Part shown: positions 1 to 4,976 of the stretch, piece after piece
Layout: every line of letters begins with the position of its first letter
Numbering within the stretch: position 1 is the stretch's first letter
NCBI GenBank assembly: GCA_019510535.1
Contig: JAEKKE010000296.1
Location: forward strand, 1 to 5,883
Direction: 5' to 3'
Length of the DNA stretch: 5,883 bases
DNA from: Acidobacteriota bacterium
GTDB lineage: Bacteria; Acidobacteriota; Terriglobia; Terriglobales; Acidobacteriaceae
Notes under the pieces: generated by a model
Seen by the model: only the letters and a program-made list of their open reading frames with translations
The model's database searches: none
What the model was told of the DNA's origin: nothing
Made by a program: the position numbers and the translations under genes

Positions 1-294
1 TTCTTTGCAAATGGGGCTTATCGACAAATCCGATTGAGTTTTTGATAGGAATTTAGGGGTATTCCTAACCCACCCTGGCGTTGCGAGGGGGGCACCGGGC
101 AACATAACCGATAAGCGCTGAAGGCGCGCTCTATACCAGCCTGGGGCAACGCTCCAAGTCTACGGGGACATAGAAAAACAAAGGGCTGCAGGCCCGCTCT
201 CTAATTCCGCAGTCGAGGCAAATTTGTCGATATGCCCCGGAACCGAAAATTTCGCTGATAGCCCGCACCAGTAAGACAGCCGCAATGAGGCCCT
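1..294. other. Gene-free left end with degenerate palindromic repeats
   Basis: No convincing coding frame was seen on either strand. The stretch lies downstream of the minus-strand acetyltransferase gene. It holds a 7-bp inverted repeat (TAGGAAT at 46-52 with ATTCCTA at 61-67), a G-rich patch at 85-99, and a run of small hairpins at 115-195 described separately. No hairpin followed by a T-run is visible on the minus strand after the stop codon of the acetyltransferase, so an intrinsic terminator cannot be assigned. Confidence 0.6.
13..238. repeat. Inverted-repeat-bounded cluster of small hairpins
   Basis: The ends at 13-29 (GGGGCTTATCGACAAAT) and 222-238 are inverted copies of each other with one mismatch in 17 bp; the inner 11 bp (19-29 and 222-232) match perfectly. 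Between them are three compact hairpins: GCGC-TGAAG-GCGC at 115-127, TGGGGC-AAC-GCTCCA at 142-156 (one G-T pair) and GGGC-TGCAG-GCCC at 183-195. Two of the loops (TGAAG, TGCAG) are nearly the same. The architecture resembles the dispersed palindromic repeats of acidobacterial intergenic DNA. There is no transposase, so it could be a MITE-like non-autonomous element or a REP-like cluster. Family membership is inferred, as no second copy lies in this window. Confidence 0.5.
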
Positions 295-795
295 TCAGTT
301 ATCCCGTATGAGATGTGTCGTGGGACGAGTCCTACCCATTTCCCTCAGATCCAGCCGGTAACGGCACTTTTTCGTATGGCCACTCTGATAAATAACGCAA
401 TCGGCCGGAACGTCAACGATCTCGATGAACTTCGCTCCCGCACGCTCACAGGTACGGCGCGATGGAATATTGTCCGGGTCACAGGTGATCCACAGAGGAT
501 CAATTCCCAACCCACGAGCGATGCGCACTAAGAGACGCAAGGCGCGTGCTGCATAGCGATGACCGCGATATGCAGGCTCGACAAAATAGCCAACGTGCCC
601 GGCATACCGTTCGACGTGCTCTCCAAAGCCTGCCCTCAGATTGATTCTCCCAATCTCGACTCCCGTATTGAGATCAATCATGCGGAAGAAGTAGGTGGGT
701 ACTTGGTGAACAGGATGAGGCGATACCGTATCGAGCTCAAGCCCCAGAGAACCATCGATGAGCGAATGACCTTTTAACAGACTCGGCGGTGGCAT
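295..795 (-). CDS. GNAT-family N-acetyltransferase
   Basis: This is a 166-residue cytosolic protein of the GNAT fold, which transfers an acetyl group from acetyl-CoA to an amine; the substrate cannot be told. The core beta4-alpha3 region is at residues 67-90 (GHVGYFVEPAYRGHRYAARA), where the pyrophosphate-binding loop (R/Q-x-x-G-x-G/A) reads R77-G78-H79-R80-Y81-A82, so the usual second Gly is Arg. It is followed by WITCDPDN (102-109) and SRRTCERAGA (112-121), the typical 'N-x-x-S-x-x-x-x-E-x-x-G' segment where the substrate and CoA sites close. The family usually ends near RYRLDL (145-150), so the last 16 residues are an extension. The ATG at 793-795 has no good Shine-Dalgarno and lies 10 bp from a palindromic element, so the exact start is uncertain. 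murJ lies 127 bp upstream on the same strand and may provide read-through transcription. Family assignment is firm, function unknown. Confidence 0.88.
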   Translation of the reverse strand: MPPPSLLKGHSLIDGSLGLELDTVSPHPVHQVPTYFFRMIDLNTGVEIGRINLRAGFGEHVERYAGHVGYFVEPAYRGHRYAARALRLLVRIARGLGIDPLWITCDPDNIPSRRTCERAGAKFIEIVDVPADCVIYQSGHTKKCRYRLDLREMGRTRPTTHLIRDN

Positions 796-805
796 TCACT
801 GATTA

Positions 806-917
806 GAGCATTTTCCCTGTAGCTGGGTATTCCGGAAAAGTGGTGCAGCGGCGTTTTCATTGCGGAAAACGCCCATAGGTGCGCAGGCCCTACTCTGCAC
901 CTGCAGGGAAAATGCTC
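806..917. repeat. 112-bp palindromic element between murJ and the acetyltransferase gene
   Basis: The ends GAGCATTTTCCCTGTAG (806-822) and CTGCAGGGAAAATGCTC (901-917) are inverted repeats matching at 16 of 17 bp. Inside are GGTGCAG (842-848) pairing with CTGCACC (895-901), and a perfect 9-bp stem GGCGTTTTC (850-858) with GAAAACGCC (865-873) around a 6-nt loop. The whole can fold as one long branched hairpin. It nearly fills the 127-bp gap between the two minus-strand genes, starting 5 bp from the murJ stop and ending 10 bp from the acetyltransferase start. It carries no coding capacity. It may be a MITE-like element that now affects read-through or mRNA stability between the genes; that role is inferred. 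Confidence 0.7.
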
Positions 918-922
918 AATAG

Positions 923-2491
923 TTATCCGCGACGCTTGATGAGCCGGTTAACCGCCCCCATATTGCCGACACCGATCCACTGGGTCACCGCCAGGTAAAT
1001 CGCCCCGAAGGTCACCAGCACAGTCGGCCCAACCAGCAGCGGCGCATGGAACGGTAAAACCCGCTTAAGTCCCCAGCCAGCAACCGCAGCCACAATCGCA
1101 ACCAGCCATAACTTGGCGGTACGCGATCTGGACGAGGGAACGGCGCCGATCTGGCGGTGCAGCGCCCGGCGCAGTAAAAGGAACTCCAGCCATCCGGCGA
1201 TGCCGGCAGAGAGAGTTAGGCCGGCGCTACCCCAGCGCAGGTCAATGCCAATCAGCGGTGGCAATTTCAGCGCACAAAGATACCCAAGAGCAAGCGTGAG
1301 CGTCACCCGGACGAGCGCAAACCTTAGCGGCGTGCGCGTGTTCCGAAGGGCATAAAAGGCGGAGGAATAAAGGCGTCCCGAAGTAGAGGCGAGCAAACCT
1401 ACCGCGGAACCCGCCAGAATTGCCCAGACAAAGAGGACATCGCCGCCCTGAAAGTGGCCGGTGCGGTAGATCGTCGACACCACGACGTCTCCCAGCACAA
1501 CAAACGCCACCGCGGACGGTATGACGAAGAAGGCAATCTGTTGCAGTCCCTGCTTCAGGCGATTGCGAAGAGCCTCCGCGATCTCAGCCTGCGTGCCCAA
1601 AGCACTGGACATAGCCGGCAGCTCCGCCGCCGACACTGCCATTCCGAACAAGCTGACCGGCAGCGTGTAAAGCGTCTGCGCATATCCCAGGGCTGCCACG
1701 GCCCCGGTGCCGAGAAAACTGGCCAGCCAGGAGTCGATATAGGCGCTGATCTGGACGACTCCGCGGCTGAGAAAAACCGGCAAGAAGTTCTTTACAACCG
1801 TGCGAACATGCACCGTCGCCAACTTCAGCTGCAGACGCAACGGCATCAGCAAGCGGATCACCGTCGGCAGCTGCACGGCGAACTGCAACGCGCTGCCGAC
1901 AACCGAGCCAATCGCGAGGAGCACGGCCAAGCGGGATTCGGAGTGATGACCGCCGCCCCAGAGCAGCGTTGCGATCAGGGCAACGTTCCACATGACCGGA
2001 GCAGCGTACGACAGCAGGAACCGGCGATGACTGTTCAGAATGCCAAGGCACCAGGCGGAGAGCACCAGCAGCGCTGCGCCGGGAAAGAGGATCTGTACCA
2101 GATGAATGGTCAGCAGCCGTTTCTCACCATGGAAACCGGGCGCAATCAGGTCGATCAGCCACGGAGTCATCAGGACTCCGGCAACGACAAAGATCGTTCC
2201 AACGAAGAGCAACAGAGAAAAGATAGCCTCCGCAAGTTCGGAGGCTTCTTCGTGCCGATCCTCCGCATTCAGGCGCGCGTACACCGGGATAAACGATGCC
2301 GAAAGCACGCCCTCTCCGAAGAGATTCTGCAGGAAGTTCGGGATGCGAAATGCTGCGCGAAAGGCGTCGGCGGCGTCGGAGTTGCCGAAATAATGCGCAA
2401 AGATCCGGTCGCGGACTAATCCGACGACGCGGCTACGATTATAAAAACTGTTTGTTATTTCGTAGAAAAGAAGGAGGATCTGCTTCACCAA
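923..2491 (-). CDS. murJ: MurJ (MviN-type) lipid II flippase
   Basis: This is a 522-residue inner-membrane protein of the MOP superfamily that moves the peptidoglycan precursor lipid II to the outer face of the membrane (E. coli MurJ: 511 residues, 14 helices). Hydrophobic runs span nearly the full length, for example residues 91-115, 134-152, 160-178, 188-205, 318-338 and 461-505. Hallmarks are SRVVGLVRDR (20-29), ADAFRAAFRIPN (41-52), FGEGVLSASFIPVYARL (58-74) and APGF (117-120). Aligned by eye to E. coli, Arg18, Arg24 and Asp39 are kept as Arg21, Arg27 and Asp42, while Arg52, Arg270 and Glu273 read Gln55, Thr273 and Thr276. The TTG start at 2489-2491 is chosen because GAGGTG lies 7 nt upstream; a GTG follows at once (2486-2488). 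The first 19 residues are unusually polar for helix 1 and A+T-rich in DNA, and may not be ancestral. The gene directly abuts a repeat. Confidence 0.93.
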   Translation of the reverse strand: MVKQILLLFYEITNSFYNRSRVVGLVRDRIFAHYFGNSDAADAFRAAFRIPNFLQNLFGEGVLSASFIPVYARLNAEDRHEEASELAEAIFSLLLFVGTIFVVAGVLMTPWLIDLIAPGFHGEKRLLTIHLVQILFPGAALLVLSAWCLGILNSHRRFLLSYAAPVMWNVALIATLLWGGGHHSESRLAVLLAIGSVVGSALQFAVQLPTVIRLLMPLRLQLKLATVHVRTVVKNFLPVFLSRGVVQISAYIDSWLASFLGTGAVAALGYAQTLYTLPVSLFGMAVSAAELPAMSSALGTQAEIAEALRNRLKQGLQQIAFFVIPSAVAFVVLGDVVVSTIYRTGHFQGGDVLFVWAILAGSAVGLLASTSGRLYSSAFYALRNTRTPLRFALVRVTLTLALGYLCALKLPPLIGIDLRWGSAGLTLSAGIAGWLEFLLLRRALHRQIGAVPSSRSRTAKLWLVAIVAAVAGWGLKRVLPFHAPLLVGPTVLVTFGAIYLAVTQWIGVGNMGAVNRLIKRRG

Positions 2492-2498
2492 CAGATCG

Positions 2499-2504
2499 CA
2501 CCTC
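2499..2504 (-). promoter_or_regulatory. Shine-Dalgarno of murJ, built on a repeat edge
   Basis: Read on the minus strand the bases are GAGGTG, six consecutive matches to the anti-Shine-Dalgarno, 7 nt before the TTG start at 2491. This spacing favours TTG over the adjacent GTG. The GAGG part (2501-2504) is the outer end of the inverted palindromic element at 2501-2737; only the final TG comes from flanking DNA. Confidence 0.55.
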
Positions 2505-2737
2505 AGCGGCTAAAGCCCCATATCTTTCACCTTTGTCTCGGCACAGCTAAAGCCGTGCCCTTAAGCACGACATCGCGCTGCGCGCGAACGAATACAGGGC
2601 GGATCGTGCTCAGCTCCATTCTTCCGTTGCGCGTAGCGCAACCACTTCGCACCGCAGGTGCGAATGCATTGCTTAAGGGGACGGCTTCAGCCGTCCCGTA
2701 TGAATACTGTAAGGACGTGCGGCTTTAGCCGCTGAGG
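2501..2737. repeat. Composite inverted repeat of hairpin modules (A-B-D* / D'-C'-B'-A')
   Basis: The outer ends CCTCAGCGGCTAAAGCCCC (2501-2519) and its inverted partner at 2719-2737 match at 18 of 19 bp. The left arm holds module A (2501-2519), B (2540-2559, 8-bp stem with one A-C mismatch, loop TAAA) and a D-like hairpin TCGCGC-TGC-GCGCGA (2573-2587). The right arm, inverted, holds D' TTGCGC-GTA-GCGCAA (2627-2641), C' TTCGCACC-GCA-GGTGCGAA (2646-2664), B' GGGACGGC-TTCA-GCCGTCCC (2678-2697) and A' (2719-2737). The centre (2588-2626) is unstructured by eye. The right arm has the same module order and spacing as the copy at 4818-4928. The element fills the space upstream of murJ and carries no gene. 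A REP/MITE-like origin is inferred. Confidence 0.8.
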
Positions 2738-2808
2738 TCGGATTTTCCTTTTCTAGTTGTCGTTGAAAGGAGGCAACACTGCGACAGAACTAACACGAGT
2801 GCCGCGTT

Positions 2809-2958
2809 CTATTCCGTACGCAGTGCATCCGTGGGATTCAGCGATGCTGCCCGGTGTGCCGGTAGACAACTCGCCACCATCGACACCGCACCAAGCAACA
2901 CGGCGACGCCTCCGAGGGTGATTGCATCCCAGGCCTGCGGGATGAAGGTCAGGACGGT
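2809..2958 (-). pseudogene. C-terminal remnant of an ADOP-type ABC transporter permease
   Basis: About 49 codons in one frame end in the signature tail of the Acidobacterial duplicated orphan permease family: AWDAITLGGVAVLLGAV, a short hydrophobic last helix, then PAHRAASLNPTDALRTE and a TAG stop at 2809-2811. Intact members are about 800 residues with two FtsX-like domains and act as inner-membrane permeases of MacB-type export systems. Everything upstream is missing: an in-frame TGA sits at 2959-2961, and beyond it the DNA belongs to a hydrolase remnant on the other strand. No start or ribosome site is seen. This is almost surely a non-functional leftover of a deletion. The match rests on the tail motif, recognised by eye. 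Confidence 0.75.
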
Positions 2959-3084
2959 TCACAAAGGTCCGCCAATGAACTTGCGATCCTGCCGGGGCTG
3001 ACGCATTACAACATCAGCGCCATGCCGGCACTCGTTGATATAGTCGCACCATTTCTGGATGCTGCCATATCACCAAGTCAATAG
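2956..3084 (+). pseudogene. C-terminal remnant of an alpha/beta hydrolase
   Basis: The plus-strand frame ending at TAG (3082-3084) reads NELAILPGLTHYNI (2974-3015) followed by PALVDIVAPFLDA. This is the usual C-terminus of small alpha/beta-fold hydrolases, where 'LPGxTHY' carries the catalytic histidine (His codon at 3004-3006) and the last helix ends in 'PFLDA'. The nucleophile elbow and the rest of the roughly 250-residue fold are absent; upstream the DNA switches to the permease remnant on the opposite strand. There is no start codon context, so it is a dead fragment. The exact left limit is uncertain within about 10 bp. Confidence 0.65.
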
Positions 3085-3123
3085 TATTACCGCCTTATTA
3101 GTCCCCATGGACGCGGCTTCAGC

Positions 3124-3150
3124 TTTCAACTTGCAACTTTCAACCTGCAG
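3124..3150 (+). repeat. Short tandem heptamer repeat
   Basis: Three consecutive heptamers TTTCAAC, TTGCAAC, TTTCAAC (3124-3144) are followed by a partial CTGCAG. They differ only at one position. The array lies 28 bp before the esterase start and overlaps its possible promoter. With three units it may be chance or a small slippage-prone array. Confidence 0.5.
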
Positions 3151-3160
3151 TGGCTATTGT
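3131..3160 (+). promoter_or_regulatory. Possible sigma70-like promoter of the esterase gene
   Basis: TTGCAA (3131-3136) and TATTGT (3155-3160) are separated by 18 bp, with the -10-like box 17 bp before the ATG. Both hexamers are imperfect, and the -35 lies inside the heptamer array. It would give a very short leader. This is a weak by-eye candidate; no other promoter-like pair was obvious in 3085-3177. Confidence 0.25.
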
Positions 3161-3177
3161 GATCGCGGAATTAAGAC

Positions 3178-4737
3178 ATGAAGATCCGTACTACATTGCT
3201 TGGTGGCGTTCTCGCTTGCTTCTCTGTGGGATTAGTCCACACGCAGGAGCCAACACCGAAAGTAAAAACCGCGCAGGGCGAAGCCGCGGGCAAGTGGATC
3301 CATGAGGGCAAAGAGAAGGCCTTTCTCGGCCTGCCCTACGCTGCACCTCCTGTTGGCAATCTTCGCTGGAAAGCTCCTGAAGCTCCATCCGCATGGAGCG
3401 GAGTTCGCGATGCGACGAAGTTCGGCAATCGCTGCCAGCAGTGGCATGTATGGGATGACTACATCTTCACCGACGCTGGTCCCTCTGAGGACTGCCTTTA
3501 TCTCAATGTCTACACACCTGCGGCGGCGAAGCAGGGCAGCAAACTTCCTGTCATGGTCTGGATCCACGGCGGAGGCTTCCTCGCCGGTGCGGCCTCGGAG
3601 CCGCGCTATACCAATCCTGCGCTCGTAGCGAAGGGCGTGATCGTCGTCACGCTGAACTACCGCCTGAACGTCTTCGGCTTCCTCGCCAGTGAAGATCTGG
3701 CCAAAGAACAGGGCGGCCACGCCGGTAACTATGGGTTTATGGATCAAGTGGCCGCGCTGCGCTGGGTGAAAGCCAACATCGCGGCGTTTGGCGGCGACGT
3801 CAACAACGTCACCATCTTCGGTGAAAGCGCCGGTTCCTTTGCGGTGAGCGCCCTCACCGTAGCGCCCTCAGCACGCGGACTCTTTCATAAAATCATTGGA
3901 GAGAGCGGAGCCTTCTTCGGCAGCGCCATTCCCATGACAGCCGCCAGTGAACGCGCCAAACGCGATCAGGCTTTCGTCACCGCACTCGGCGCGAACAATC
4001 TCGAAGAGCTCCGCGCCATGCCGGCCGAAAAGATCCTCGAAGCCACGCAGAAGCAGCGCGGCATCGGCTTCTCCGCCGTCGTCGATGGAGCCTTCCTTCC
4101 TGAGTCTCTACAGGACGCCTACGCCGCGGGCCGACAGACACACGTGCCCTCCATCATCGGCTGGAACCGAGACGAGCGCGCAGGCACGCTCTCCAAAGGC
4201 ATGACCGCCGAAAAGTGGAAGGCCTATGCCAAGGAGCACTACGGCGCAAGGGCCGATGAGTTCGTCGCAGCCTACCCGGCCAACACCGACGAGCAGGCCA
4301 TTCGCTCCGCGGATGATTTCACCACCAACGGCTTCATTGCGATGGGCGCATGGAGATGGGCCGAGGCACAAAGTAAGACAGGACAGTCACCGGTCTATCG
4401 CTTCCGCTTCGATCGCCCTGCTCCGGCCGAGCCTCTCCACCCCGCGGGCAAATACGCCTTCCACTCCACCGAGCTTGAGTATGTCTTCGGTACGCTCGAC
4501 GTTCGTCAGGGAGCGACGTGGCAGCCAGCGGACCGCAAGCTGAGTGATGAAGTCGTCACCTACTGGGCCAACTTCGCCCGTACCGGTGACCCGAACGGTA
4601 ACGGTTTACCCACATGGCCCCGCTACGACAAGGAGAAGAAGCTGATTCATCTCGACGATCCGATAACGGTCACACCAGACACAACGCACGCCGAGTTCGA
4701 GTTTCTTGCAAGCGAGCCGACGCAGTCGATGCGTTAG
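3178..4737 (+). CDS. Exported type-B carboxylesterase (alpha/beta hydrolase)
   Basis: This 519-residue serine hydrolase belongs to the carboxylesterase type B / cholinesterase-like family and cleaves carboxylic esters; the natural substrate is unknown. An N-terminal signal sequence (Lys2, Arg4, hydrophobic 6-20, possible cut near residue 22) suggests export to the periplasm. Motifs in order: GLPYAAPPVGNLRWKAP (51-67), EDCLYLNVYTP (104-114), oxyanion loop HGGGF (130-134), nucleophile elbow GESAG with Ser217, acid Glu333 in GWNRDE (328-333), and His429 in AFHSTELEYVFG (427-438). The triad Ser217-Glu333-His429 is complete and the length is normal, so it should be active. Cys86 and Cys106 could form the disulfide usual in this family. 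No clear Shine-Dalgarno precedes the ATG, but it leads directly into the signal peptide. The gene stands alone, with remnants upstream and a convergent TPR gene downstream. Confidence 0.95.
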   Translation: MKIRTTLLGGVLACFSVGLVHTQEPTPKVKTAQGEAAGKWIHEGKEKAFLGLPYAAPPVGNLRWKAPEAPSAWSGVRDATKFGNRCQQWHVWDDYIFTDAGPSEDCLYLNVYTPAAAKQGSKLPVMVWIHGGGFLAGAASEPRYTNPALVAKGVIVVTLNYRLNVFGFLASEDLAKEQGGHAGNYGFMDQVAALRWVKANIAAFGGDVNNVTIFGESAGSFAVSALTVAPSARGLFHKIIGESGAFFGSAIPMTAASERAKRDQAFVTALGANNLEELRAMPAEKILEATQKQRGIGFSAVVDGAFLPESLQDAYAAGRQTHVPSIIGWNRDERAGTLSKGMTAEKWKAYAKEHYGARADEFVAAYPANTDEQAIRSADDFTTNGFIAMGAWRWAEAQSKTGQSPVYRFRFDRPAPAEPLHPAGKYAFHSTELEYVFGTLDVRQGATWQPADRKLSDEVVTYWANFARTGDPNGNGLPTWPRYDKEKKLIHLDDPITVTPDTTHAEFEFLASEPTQSMR

Positions 4738-4770
4738 GTGGCGTCGTCAGATGATGGTATTTTTTTGTTT

Positions 4771-4808
4771 GTCATTTCGGAACGTCGGCGGAGAAATCTG
4801 CTTCTCCG
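4771..4808. repeat. Dispersed 'GTCATTTCG...GGAGAAATCTGCTTCTCC' type repeat
   Basis: The segment begins GTCATTTCGG and ends in a perfect 7-bp stem CGGAGAA (4789-4795) with TTCTCCG (4802-4808) around ATCTGC. The pattern GTCATTTCG followed by a GGAGAAATCT hairpin resembles a dispersed intergenic repeat I recall from Acidobacteria and some other phyla. Only one copy is present here, so the family call rests on recall. It may serve as a transcription stop for the esterase. Confidence 0.45.
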
Positions 4809-4817
4809 ATACATTGC

Positions 4818-4928
4818 CCTCAGCGGCTAAAGCCGCATTCTTCCTCGTGTCTTGTGCGGCATGGCTAAAGCCATGCCCTTAAGCAAGGCATTCGCACCTG
4901 CGGTGCGAAATGGTTGCGCTACGCGCAA
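4818..4928. repeat. Four-hairpin palindromic element (A-B-C-D)
   Basis: Module A is CCTCA plus hairpin GCGGC-TAAA-GCCGC (4818-4836). B is GGCATGGC-TAAA-GCCATGCC (4858-4877). C is TTCGCACC-TGC-GGTGCGAA (4891-4909). D is TTGCGC-TAC-GCGCAA (4914-4928). All stems pair perfectly. Spacers are 21, 13 and 4 nt, the same as in the inverted right arm of the element at 2501-2737. The 13-nt spacer CTTAAGCAAGGCA is also conserved (one mismatch), while the 21-nt spacer is not. It sits between convergent genes and has no coding capacity. Confidence 0.82.
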
Positions 4929-4976
4929 TTGGTTGTGAAGAGCTACCGAGGCCACCGAATCTTCAGACGAGCTCTC

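Larger units (their letters stand above)
4738..4976. other. Convergent intergenic region filled by two repeats
   Basis: This gap lies between the stop of the plus-strand esterase and the stop of the minus-strand TPR gene. It has a T-run at 4760-4766 without a strong preceding stem (only a weak 4-bp CGTC/GATG pair), then a repeat with hairpin at 4771-4808, and a four-hairpin element at 4818-4928. No coding frame is credible. The hairpins could stop transcription from both sides, but none is a textbook terminator. Confidence 0.6.

Noticed and set aside
1454..2419. 321-codon open frame on the plus strand opposite murJ
   Set aside because: The translation is rich in Gln, Arg and His with no fold-like pattern, and it is antisense to the clearly conserved murJ frame, a typical GC-rich shadow.
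2471..2480. AAGGAGGATC on the plus strand, a strong Shine-Dalgarno look-alike
   Set aside because: No start codon follows at proper distance in a useful frame, and the bases are part of the murJ 5' coding region on the minus strand.
2501..2737. CRISPR array
   Set aside because: The repeated units are palindromic modules in inverted arrangement, not identical direct repeats with uniform spacers, and no cas gene is present.
2753..2962. 69-codon minus-strand open frame
   Set aside because: It is in a different frame from the recognisable permease tail at 2809-2958; its translation resembles nothing and the homologous signal lies in the other frame.
3208..3219. Possible lipobox (V-L-A-C14) in the esterase signal sequence
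   Set aside because: The hydrophobic stretch before Cys14 is too short and Leu at -2 is atypical; an ordinary signal peptidase I site near residue 22 fits better.
3232..3747. 171-codon minus-strand frame within the esterase gene
   Set aside because: Antisense shadow of the esterase, which has complete catalytic motifs on the plus strand.
4738..4767. Intrinsic terminator of the esterase gene at the T-run
   Set aside because: Only a 4-bp weak stem precedes the seven Ts; not enough for a confident call.
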